DNA of 64,000 nt. Source: Flaccisagitta enflata. Its lineage: Eukaryota; Chaetognatha; Sagittoidea; Aphragmophora. The translations under genes were made by a program, and so were the position numbers. This document shows positions 31,902-41,743 of this stretch, one piece after another (within the stretch, counting starts at the first letter, position 1; each line of letters opens with the position of its first letter). The notes under the pieces were generated by a model. The model worked only from the letters and a program-made list of their open reading frames with translations. It did no database searches and was not told the DNA's origin. The stretch lies in contig OZ231126.1 in assembly GCA_965153355.1 (NCBI GenBank), positions 64,790,001-64,854,000 of the forward strand, read 5' to 3'.

Positions 31902-32367
31902 TTAGAATAATTCTGGTGATTGAGCATTATGCAGCATACTTTTTCTAGGGATGGCATGAGAGGACGATGCTGCACAAGAGGCCGCCCCAGCACGTGACTT
32001 CGCCGCACAAGAGGTCCCCTTGCCATACGGAATCGCTGGATTGCACGACGTGGACCCGCCCGCTCTGCCACAAGACTTTCCTGGTATGGCAGGAGGTAAC
32101 GACGATTTATCGTGAGAAGCAGTTGCTTCCTCTGTGTCATCTTCGTCATCCTGCTTCCTTTCGCCATCCTGTTTCTCCTCTTCCTCGTCGTCGTCGTCGT
32201 CGTTCTCTTCCTCAACATCCCCCGCATCTGCATCGGACGAGTCTACACTCAACGTGCCCGCGTCACTGTGATGAGGGGAATTGGCCACGACCGACTGCTC
32301 TTCAATGTCTTCGTTTTCATCATCTCCATCCTCGTTATCGTCATCATCCTCAACGTCGACCTTCTCT
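31902..32367 (-). CDS. candidate terminal exon of acidic protein
   Basis: A good acceptor (TTGACTGTTCATACCTTTACAG, split here only by the exon edge) opens a frame rich in Asp/Glu (VDVEDDDDNEDGDDENEDIE..., then two more acidic runs). An Ala/Ser/Cys-rich tail follows, and the frame stops at 31902-31904. The opposite strand is also open but encodes an implausible hydrophobic/basic product, although it has a possible AAG|GTATGA donor at the same place. Strand assignment is therefore not certain, and no family is recognised. Confidence 0.4.
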
Positions 32368-32420
32368 CTGTAAAGGTATGAACAGTCAATGCAAAATTTA
32401 GTTTAGTGTTGATGAATACA

Positions 32421-32837
32421 AGGCCAACACCTTAGTCTGTTGTTAAGACCAAAAGACTAGAAGACTAAAAGACAAAAAGACAAAGTAAAAAACTTGCATA
32501 AATCGGACATTTTTCAACCAATTTGTTTGAAACTTGTATGGAGTCTCTAAATGGAAGAACTCAACATATGCAGACTATTTAGCCTACCACCCAACCACCC
32601 TACTAGCTGTAAAATGAAAAACGTGCATAACTTTGCCATTTTTCAACGGATTTGCATGAAACTTTGTATGGAGGCTCTACATGTAAAGACTTATAGTTTT
32701 AGCGAATTTACTAGGTTAGCAATTTTTTGGTCATACCTATTATCTATTATGGAATTGGTGATCTTTAACCCCCCCCCCTCCGTCGCGGACCCAGATACTG
32801 TTCAGATTTTTTAAATTTTATACGCCATCTCATCTTA
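32421..32837. other. subfamily H fragment, then unannotated DNA
   Basis: ACAAGGCCAACACC, then AGACTAGAAGACTAAAAGAC repeats (32421-32490), as in the right-edge copy; the rest has no supported feature. Confidence 0.5.
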
Positions 32838-32985
32838 ACGAGTGACGCGGGGTCACAATATCGTATCGTTGCATCCATGCTCTCTGCCACCCCATGCTCA
32901 CTAGCACACACAGACAAGGATTAAAAATGATCTTCGATTATCATGGACCAACGGACCTACAGACAAACCAACAGACGACCCTTGT
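32838..32985 (-). mobile_element. subfamily F hairpin element, partial
   Basis: AAC(GA)GTGACGCGGGGTCAC hairpin end, ATATCG, GTTGCATCC arm remnant and an ACGGACCTACAGACAAACC tract; 5' hairpin not found. Confidence 0.5.
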
Positions 32986-33019
32986 TTCGTCCCTTCAACC
33001 ACAGATTGATGTGTTTCAG

Positions 33020-33286
33020 GTGCAGGCACGAACGCCGATGTTTGGGTCCAACTGCTTTCTCATCGAGCATCTTCAATGAAATCGGCGCATTGAGTCTCTC
33101 TGGCCGAAAGTGATGATGACAGACGCATAAACTTCGACCGAGGAGACGTCAACCACTTTCTCGTCGAGTTAAATGATGTCGGACTTCCCAACCAGATCAA
33201 GGTAATGATGATGATGAGAGATGATGAATCATCATTGATGATGATGATGTTGATGGGAGATGATGGAAAATGATGATGATGATGGG

Positions 33287-33341
<55 letters not shown>

Positions 33342-34723
33342 ATGGAGATTAAACTGATGATGGTGATGATGATTATGGTGATGATGATGGGAGATGATGA
33401 TGATGATGATGATGATTGGAAGATAATGATTATGATTAAAAGATGATGATGATTAAAAGATGATGATAATGATGATGGAAAGATGATTATGATGATGATG
33501 ATGATGTTGGGAAGATCATGATGATTGATTGATGATGGGAAAATCATGCTGACTGCTGAGGATGATGATGATGATGATGATGATGAATATTAATGATGAT
33601 GATGAATATTAATGATGATGATGATGAATATTCATGATGATGATGATGAATATTAATGATGATGAATATTAATGATGATGATGATGATGATTATTAATGA
33701 TGATCATTAGATGATGATGATGAGGGGAAGCTTATGATGATTGATGGTGATGGGAAGATCATGTTGATGATGATGATGTTAGGAAGATCATGATGATGAT
33801 GGGGATGGTAATGATGATGGAAAGATCATGATGATGATGATGATGATAATGATGGGGATGGTGATGATGACAAGATGATGATGATTTTTATGATGATGAC
33901 GATTATGATGGTGATGATGATGATGATGGTGATGATGATGACGATGACGATGATTTTGATGATGATGATGATAAAAATGATGGTGATGATGAATTAAAGA
34001 TCATGATGATGATAATGCTCGGAAGATCATGCTGAGGATGATGACGATAGGGATGACAACGACGACAATGGGAAGATGATGATGATGATTTTGATAATGA
34101 TGATTATGGGAGAATGAAGATGATGATTATTTTTTAGTTGAAGTCGATAATGAATTCTTCCTCCTCTTCATCATTTTCATCTTCTCGCCCCCAGATTGGT
34201 CACGATGGGATAGGTATTGGTGCTGGATGGCATTTGGACAAAGTGGAAGTTCGTCGATTGATCAACAACTACGCCGCCAAAAATATTTCCTTTGCGTCGT
34301 CAAATCGCGGCAGCAGAAAGTTGTCGACGGCGGTGGCAGCGAAAGTGGCGGTGTTACCAAGCGCCAAATGGTTGGCCAAAGACAAAGACGACAGAGCCAT
34401 CAAGAGAAAGCTAGAAGCTGATCAAACACTCGTTGAAACGGTAAGACTAAGAATGGACTTGACAACAAAATACGGCAGAATGGAACAACCAAATACAGAT
34501 GAAGCCCCCCTCTCTATCCCTCTCTCTCAACCCTCTCTCTATCCCTCTCTCTCTATGCCCCTCTCTCTCCCTCTCTCTCTTTCTCTGTCTCTTTCTCTCT
34601 CGATCTCTCCTTCTCTCTCTCTATTTCCACCTTGACGATGACAAGGCTGATGATGACGATTGTAAGGCTGTTGATTGTGTTTACGACCACATTGCACAGT
34701 GGCAGTTGATCAAGCATAAATGA
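33020..34723 (+). CDS. PLAT/LH2-domain gene, three exons, internal TGA
   Basis: Exon 33020-33201 begins after GTGTTTCAG with GAGTNADVWVQLL, the entry of a PLAT (lipoxygenase homology) domain, and ends NHFLVELNDVGLPNQIK before GTAATG. Exon 34195-34440 follows a long pyrimidine tract (TTCTCGCCCCCAG) and continues IGHDGIGIGAGWHLDKVEV...SAKWLAKDKDD, the classic PLAT core and W-L-x-D-x-D end, to a GTAAGA donor. Exon 34646-34723 is a plausible terminal exon ending in TGA. All joins are phase 0. In the first exon a TGA at 33091-33093 interrupts the frame; a neighbouring frame there reads LSLSGRK, so paired indels or decay are likely. PLAT domains bind lipids or membrane proteins (LOXHD1, polycystin-1). 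Upstream exons were not found. Confidence 0.65.
33202..34134. repeat. (ATG)n-rich intron
   Basis: Nearly the whole PLAT intron is diverged GATGAT repeats with imperfect higher-order blocks (GGGAAGATCATGATGATG). Confidence 0.9.
34515..34630. repeat. (CTCT)n tract before the last PLAT exon
   Basis: CCCTCTCTCT-type repeat supplying the pyrimidine tract of the intron. Confidence 0.85.
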
Positions 34724-34735
34724 TTTCGAGATTTC

Positions 34736-35195
34736 TTATCTATTGGGTAGGTGTATGCGTAACTTAGCTCTAGACATGATCTCAGACATGGCAGATGCAT
34801 AGGTGAGATGGTATGCCACTAAAAAGCCAAAAGTGACATTGCGCGTTACCGCCCCAAGGAGGCCTCCGTGTATCATATTAGGACGCCAAAATGTTTCAAA
34901 TACCTTTAAATCATCATTGTACATGTTGTCGTGGTTGACCATGGGCACACGGCATGGCAGTGTCAACTTTTTTGTTTTTGTCTTTAAGCGATTTCGTCGC
35001 GGTTTGGCGCAACAACACAATAAAACCAATATCATTTTTCGGTTGTCCAATCGTGTAAGTTTCATCATGGTTGTGGCAAGCGGTGGCGACGCAGAAAAAC
35101 GCGCGCATTTTACTTTAGAAAATTACTTGGCTTCGAGATTTGCGAGAGAAGAATCATATGGAGGTGGTAAAACCCCTATCCTATATCTCGATTGA
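34736..35195. CDS. two overlapping candidate coding frames, unresolved
   Basis: Minus strand: a frame ending in TAG at about 34736 encodes a hydrophobic C-terminus (GGLLGAVTRNVTFGFLVAYH...) with one probable membrane segment. Plus strand: ATG at 35066 begins MVVASGGDAEKRAHFTLENY... and could be a start exon. The two overlap. No family is recognised for either, and splice support is weak. Confidence 0.25.
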
Positions 35196-35344
35196 ATCAG
35201 TACTGAGATTTTGACGTCAGATTCACTATTGGGAGTGCAGACTGACATGAACAAGTAAGGATATGATTTGACCGTTCTGTTGTTAAGCTCAAAATGTATG
35301 GATATTACCTTCAAAAATTCATTCTTTATTCACCTAGCCTTTTT

Positions 35345-35440
35345 TGGAGTACACCGCAATGACCGACCGACCAACCGACCAACCGACCGACCGACCGACC
35401 GACCGACCGACCGACCGACCGACGAGCATACCCGCTGCAT
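35345..35440. repeat. (ACCG)n microsatellite
   Basis: ACCGACCG array; probably the tetranucleotide core of a further hairpin element whose end (GACGCATCAAAAAA) follows. Confidence 0.85.
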
Positions 35441-35452
35441 GACGCATCAAAA

Positions 35453-35741
35453 AACAAGCCCGACCGGGCAAAGATGCGTCCGGACTGTGTCTCTGCGTGT
35501 ATTGTTCATGTGACATATATGGAGAGACAGATGGACAAACAGACAGGGAGAAAAGGCTCTCAAAACATGAAGGTTGATCATTTGTTTCAGTGTAGGATCT
35601 CACCGTGGCCATTAACAGCTGAGAAACGCGGTTTTTTTCACAGGCGTAACGGACGGACGGACGGACGGACGGACGGACGGACGGACGGACGGACGGACGG
35701 ACAGACCCTCTTATAGAGATGCGTTCCTGACGGACGCATCT
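35453..35741 (-). mobile_element. subfamily G hairpin element, complete
   Basis: Minus-strand copy: T-run, 5' hairpin AGATGCGTCCGTCAGGAACG + CATCT, CTATAAGAGGGTCTGTCC, a CCGT tract, core, then CGGACGCATCT (an exact inverted copy of the 5' arm), 3' hairpin GCCCGGTCGGGC and terminal TTGTTTTTT. It is a variant of the subfamily A plan with a wholly different arm. Confidence 0.75.
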
Positions 35742-35749
35742 AAAAAATG

Positions 35750-36092
35750 GAACAAACAAACGCGTAAAAAAAAAAGAAAAAAAAGGGTGAACGTAAGAAA
35801 GAAGAAAAGATCCAACAAAAAAAAAAAAGAAAAAAAAGAAACGGGTGGAAATAATGAATGAATGAATGAATGAATGAATGAATGGAAGAAAGGAAGAAAG
35901 GAAGAAAGGAAGAAAGAATAAATGAATGAATGAATGAATAAATGAATGAATGAATGAATGAATGAATGAATGAATGAATGAATGAATGAATAAATGGATG
36001 AATGAATGAACAAATGAATAAATGAAAGAAAGAAAGGGACGAAGCAAGGAAGAAAGAAAGAAGACAGAAAAAGGACGGAAAGAAGAAAGAAA

Positions 36093-36169
<77 letters not shown>

Positions 36170-36318
36170 GAGAAAGAGAAAGAAAAAAAGAGAGAAAGAA
36201 AGAGAAAGAAAGAAAGAGAGAAAGAAAGAGAAAGAAAGGAGGAAAGAAAGAAAGAAAAGGAAAGAAAGAAAGACAAGGAAAGAAAGAAAGAAAAAAAGAA
36301 AAGAAAGAAAGAAATGGA

Positions 36319-36390
<72 letters not shown>

Positions 36391-36506
36391 ACAAAAAGTA
36401 AAGAGAACGGAATTATGGTCCAATACACACAGCAACGTATTACACACACAAACACACACACACAAACACACACACACAAACACACACACACACAAACACA
36501 CACACA

Positions 36507-36575
<69 letters not shown>

Positions 36576-36604
36576 ACAAACACTCACACATAGACACACA
36601 CATA

Positions 36605-36658
<54 letters not shown>

Positions 36659-36735
36659 AACACACATAAACACACATAAACGCACACACACACACACATA
36701 AACACACATAAACACACATAAACGCACACAATTTT
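35750..36735. repeat. microsatellite mosaic (GAAT, GAAA, CA)
   Basis: (GAAT)n 35853-36025, (GAAA/GGAA)n 36025-36392 and (CA)n with AAACAC/TAAACAC variants 36430-36730. The 473-, 329- and 215-residue ORFs here consist only of repeat translation. Confidence 0.97.
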
Positions 36736-37040
36736 GGCGTCACCTTATTTGCCATACGATCATAAAAACAGTTTGCATATTGTACCAGAAATTAAATCTA
36801 AAACATTGATATTCGATGAAAAAAACCCTGTGAGGTAGGTTTCAAAAACTTTTTTTAGACTTTTAAGAGAAAAAAAGTGACAAAAAAATTTTCAAGGTGA
36901 TTTTGAATTCAGGATGTAAGAAAACGTGTTGACTTCTAAAAATGTATCCTGAAAGTTTTCACGAGAAACAATAATTGTAAATCTAAACCCTGGAGGTGGG
37001 TGGGATGCAGGACAATATCCCGCTGATGAGACAAACCAAT
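36736..37040. other. no gene recognised
   Basis: Short AT-rich stretch between the microsatellites and the 80-bp satellite. Confidence 0.4.
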
Positions 37041-37041
37041 G

Positions 37042-38776
37042 GGCATAGGTGGTTGAGGTGGTCTGGGTGAAATATGCTTCGTCGTTGCTCGATAACTACC
37101 ACTGTGTAGCTGATTTGGGTGGTTTTAGGTGGTTGAGGTGGTCTGGGTGAAATATGCTTCGTCGTTGCTCGATAACTACCACTGTGTAGCTGATTTGGGT
37201 GGTTTTAGGTGGTTGAGGTGGTCTGGGTGAAATATGCTTCGTCGTTGCTCGATAACTACCACTGTGTAGCTGATTTGGGTGGTTTTAGGTGGTTGAGGTG
37301 GTCTGGGTGAAATATGCTTCGTCGTTGCTCGATAACTACCACTGTGCAGCTGATTTGGGTGGTTTTAGGTGGTTGAGGTGGTCTGGGTGAAATATGCTTC
37401 GTCGTTGCTCGATAACTACCACTGTGTAGCTGATTTGGGTGGTTTTAGGTGGTTGAGGTGGTCTGGGTGAAATATGCTTCGTCGTTGCTCGATAACTACC
37501 ACTGTGTAGCTGATTTGGGTGGTTTTAGGTGGTTGAGGTGGTCTGGGTGAAATATGCTTCGTCGTTGCTCGATAACTACCACTGTAGCTGATTTGGGTGG
37601 TTTTAGGTGGTTGAGGTGGTCTGGGTGAAATATGCTTCGTCGTTGCTCGATAACTACCACTGTGTAGCTGATTTGGTGGTTTAGGTGGTTGAGGTGGTCT
37701 GGGTGAAATATGCTTGCGTTGCCCGATAACTACCACTGTGTAGCTGATTTGGGTGGTTTTAGGTGGTTGAGGTGGTCTGGGTGAAATATGCTTCGTCGTT
37801 GCTCGATAACTACCACTGTGTAGCTGATTTGGGTGGTTTTAGGTGGTTGAGGTGGTCTGGGTGAAATATGCTTCGTCGTTGCTCGATAACTACCACTGTG
37901 TAGCTGTTTGGGTGGTTTTAGGTGTTTGAGAGTGGTCTGGGTGAAATATGCTTCGTCGTTGCTCGATAACTACCACTGTGTAGCTGATTTGGGTGGTTTT
38001 AGGTGGTTGAGGTGGTCTGGGTGAAATATGCTTCGTCGTTGCTCGATAACTACCACTGTAGCTGATTTGGGTGGTTTTAGGTGGTTGAGGTGGTCTGGGT
38101 GAAATATGCTTATTGTTGCTCGATAACTACCACTGTGTAGCTGATTTGGGTGGTTTTAGGTGGTTGAGGTGGTCTGGGTGAAATATGCTTCGTCGTTGCT
38201 CGATAACTACCACTGTGTAGCTGATTTGGGTGGTTTTAGGTGGTTGAGGTGGTCTGGGTGAAATATGCTTCGTCGTTGCTCGATAACTACCACTGTGTAG
38301 CTGATTTGGGTGGTTTTAGGTGGTTGAGGTGGTCTGGGTGAAATATGCTTCGTCGTTGCTCGATAACTACCACTGTGTAGCTGATTTGGGTGGTTTTAGG
38401 TGGTTGAGGTGGTCTGGGTGAAATATGCTTCGTCGTTGCTCGATAACTACCACTGTGTAGCTGATTTGGGTGGTTTTAGGTGGTTGAGGTGGTCTGGGTG
38501 AAATATGCTTCGTCGTTGCTCGATAACTACCACTGTGTAGCTGATTGGGTGGTTTTAGGTGGTTGAGGTGGTCTGGGTGAAATATGCTTCGTCGTTGCTC
38601 GATAACTACCACTGTGTAGCTGATTTGGGTGGTTTTAGGTGGTTGAGGTGGTCTGGGTGAAATATGCTTCGTCGTTGCTCGATAACTACCACTGTGTAGC
38701 TGATTTGGGTGGTTTTAGGTGGTTGAGGTGGTCTGGGTGAAATATGCTTCGTCGTTGCTCGATAACTACCACTGTG
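37042..38776. repeat. 80-bp satellite, about 21-22 copies
   Basis: Homogeneous head-to-tail units: CACTGTGTAGCTGATTTGGG, TGGTTTTAGGTGGTTGAGG, TCTGGGTGAAATATGCTTCG, TCGTTGCTCGATAACTAC. A few units carry 1-5 bp indels (near 37580, 37670, 37915, 38060, 38545). No protein. It shares a core with the 82-bp satellite at 20.3 kb. Confidence 0.97.
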
Positions 38777-38892
38777 CATTGATGTTGACAAGCCCCAAAC
38801 TGACCAACCGACTCAACTCATTTTCAACACTCAATTGATCATTGTTACTTTCCTTTCACTTGCATGTACTCGACTTTGGGGGCTCTTGCAAC

Positions 38893-39466
38893 ATGGAAAC
38901 TCGTCGCCAATCGAGCCAAGACGTCACCAACGACCTCATCCACGACAGCAGCAGCCCCTCGAGCCGTCAAACCGGCGACGACAACGACCAAACAGCTCGT
39001 CGCCCACCAACTCCAATTCTACTCTTTAATTTCCATATACATCAAGACGTCGTATTTGACGATCTACTGCGGCCAAAGGGCCGAAGGGATTCGCCCCAAA
39101 TTTGGTACGTTGACACTACAGGGACCCCTCGACCACAACCTACCGCTGGCGGCCCTCAGACACGTCGACAAGATTGATTATTTTGCTATTGAAAATACGA
39201 AATTCCCGGATTTTGGGAGCACCCGTCGGCGGCAAAACTGCATCTTTGACGAGTGTGTGTGCTTCATTTACATACAGCCTCTTCAAGGATTTTCATCTTA
39301 TTCAACAATGACTGCATCCACGATTCTGTGACCGCCCACAGACCTGCCCACGACCCTCCGCCACCCTCAACACTTATCTTTCGGCCTCCGACACGCCTTC
39401 CAGTGCCTCTTCGACGCCTCCGATTGATCCTGCATCCACAGCATTCTCTCTTCCAAACGAATAAAG
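38893..39466 (+). CDS. possible gene fragment, unknown
   Basis: GC-richer DNA after the satellite. An ATG at 38893 starts METRRQSSQDVTNDLIHDSS... and a second frame at 39050-39240 reads LTLQGPLDHNLPLAALRHVD, which resembles leucine-rich-repeat or F-box-type sequence. A TACATACAG acceptor near 39280 and a frame ending ...FSLPNE before TAA, overlapping AATAAA near 39460, suggest a 3' exon. Exact joins are not resolved. Confidence 0.25.
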
Positions 39467-40080
39467 CTAGAGACTTGAGATTTGAGTTGTGGACTCTCCT
39501 AGGACTTGAGTATCATCACCCACGCCCTCGTCGCTTCAACTACAACCACTTCCGGTTTCAGCATTTCCTTCACTCGCCGAGCCCCACGATTTTCTCCAGG
39601 TGTAAGCCACCTAACAACGTTACAACGCTCACTACTGTTTGTTTTCGCCTTAATACTCACTCCTGTTTGAGTGACAAAAAGTATAAATGTTGTTTAACAT
39701 TTCTGGATGATGAAAATGATGATTAGCTTCGATCTAAACTAATCTCGAGCTCGAGATCGCGATCCTCGACTCGGAATCTCCGACAATGGAATCTTGTCAC
39801 ATGGAATCAGGATTGAGAATCAAGATTGAGAAGCAGAATTGAGAATCAGGATTGAGGATCGATCCTCGATCTAAAACTTTTAAATTTCGATCTATAACTC
39901 TCTTACATCACTTACTACATTGAGTAACAGCATTAGCAACGGCCATTACTTACTAATAGGTGATGATGATGATGATGACGATGATAATTGTCAATGATGA
40001 TGATTACGATGATAATGATGCGCTTCATATTGAACTTATTGCAAATTTCGCGATATGGATGATGATGGTGATGGTGATGG

Positions 40081-40117
<37 letters not shown>

Positions 40118-40600
40118 AATGATAATGTCGATGATAATGATTGATATCTATTCACTTTTACATGGAAATTGTGACAAATACCACGATATTGATGAGATGA
40201 TGATGATGATGATGTTGATAATTTCAATAAAATGATTACAATGATGTTGTCGGCGTTCGCCACGAGTCTCAGTTTCTCCAAGCAGCTGTGAGTCTTAAAG
40301 GTGAATGTTTTCCAACTGTTTTGGCAATGTTCTTTAAGTATATCCTTCTTGAGTATCCAATCTGGGGCAGAGGAAAGCGTATCCAAAATTGTAGTGATCT
40401 CAAAGTTCTGAATGGGAAAAGTAAAGAGAAAGGAGAGGAGGAGGGGGCGCTAATTACAGTGGGCATTAAGTTGAGGGGGGCCGGTCCATGTCAATATGAG
40501 AAATGCCCTATACCTGAGGATCCGAGGAATGATGGTTTCTAGATGGGGGATGACGGAAGGGAAGATAATGCGCACACATGAATAGGAAAGTTAATTAGGA
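39467..40600. other. no gene recognised; (ATG)n repeats
   Basis: CGATC/GAATC-type short repeats at 39730-39880 and GAT/ATG repeats at 39960-40000, 40055-40140 and 40190-40220. Confidence 0.55.
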
Positions 40601-41060
40601 AAGTAAGAGTTTGCTCGCTTATCTAGGGGAAAAAAGGAGAAATCATAATCTAATATCAAAATAATACATCAAGGCAATGGGAGAAAAAGGCACAATGAAA
40701 TAAGTCCACAATGAGTCTTGGAATGAAGGCTAGGTCCAGGGATGATGGTGGAGGAGGAGGATGAGGCCGGGGATCGTGCCGGAGGATGAGGAGGAGGATG
40801 AGGATGAGGCCGGGGATCGAGCCGGGGAAGGCGGAGGAGGATGAAGACCGGGCCGGAGGCGGAGGAGGAGGAGGGCGGATGAGGAGGAAGCGGCGAGAAG
40901 GAGGATGAGGAGGCGGATGAGGAGGAGGCGGAGGCGGACCTGGAGAGATATGTACATGGAATACGTGCTGTTTAGTGACAGCCCCTGCATCTGCTAATAA
41001 GCAGATCACGTGATTTCTCGAAGGGGGGGTCTAGGGGAAAAATAATATTAGCGAGCAAAC
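40601..41060. other. GGA/GAG-rich segment between inverted flanks
   Basis: GTTTGCTCGCT at 40611 and its inverse AGCGAGCAAAC at 41050 bracket a GGAGGATGAGG-rich block. CTAGGGGAAAAA is directly repeated just inside both edges. Could be an element boundary; Pro/Ser-rich ORFs here are low-complexity artefacts. Confidence 0.4.
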
Positions 41061-41743
41061 TATGGACCGGGGGGAGGGGGGGGAAGGAAGACCAAAGAAA
41101 GACGGTTTAGGCAACAAGAGCGAAATGAAAGAACATGTTAATGAAATGCGACAGAATGAACACAAAAGCATAGACTATGTACAGAAGAAGGACGCAAGAG
41201 TCCGAATGGCAAGGCTGGGATGCGGAGGAGGAGGGGATGGCGCCCATCGTTCCACGAGGTCTTGCGTAAAGTTCCACGGGATGGATGGCGCGAGGGAGGT
41301 GGAGAAGGAGGAGGAGGCGGGCATCGTTCCACGAGGTCTTGACATAAAGTTCCACGGGGCGGATGGCACGGGCAGGAGGATGGGAGGATGAGAGGATGAC
41401 GCAGAGAAGTAACAATGATGATGAGGAGGAGGACGGGGCTTTTCACCGCAGACCAGGTTGATGGCGACTCCGGACTGGGCTTACGCCCGCGCACCTCGTT
41501 AAGTGGGATGGAAGGGAATTAGCGGTATCCGGGATGATGGGAGATGAGTCATGGGGGTGGGTTTGATGCGAGTGTGGTGTGTGGTGAAACAACAGAATTA
41601 AGAGCAAACAGAATTAAGAGCAAAAAGACCAAGTGGTATCGTCTAAGTCCCCGCCCCCAACCTGTAGTTTCTGTGCGAGTGTCAGTTTGTGAGTAAGTTG
41701 TCATGGTACAAGTTACCCGGATGTGATGTGCGTCGTGATTCAT
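41061..41743 (-). other. 3' flank of the BEL/Pao element; LTR not proven
   Basis: On the minus strand, after the large ORF, there is a G-rich purine stretch GGTTGGGGGCGGGGA (41656-41670) that could be the polypurine tract, then a 15-bp direct repeat GCTCTTAATTCTGTT. A diverged direct repeat containing TCCACGAGGTCTTG (41254 and 41328) also lies here. Without the 5' copy an LTR cannot be delimited. Confidence 0.35.

Noticed and set aside
31967-32401. Plus-strand Arg/Pro/His-rich ORF opposite the acidic exon
   Set aside because: Antisense of GAT/GAA-rich codons; less protein-like than the minus-strand frame, though a plus-strand donor exists, so the minus call is held at low confidence.
35334-36755. 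473-, 329-, 227- and 215-residue ORFs
   Set aside because: They consist only of translated CA, GAAA and GAAT microsatellites.
40656-41494. Pro-rich minus-strand ORFs below the retroelement
   Set aside because: GGA-repeat translations; two or three overlapping frames are equally open and no motif is present.
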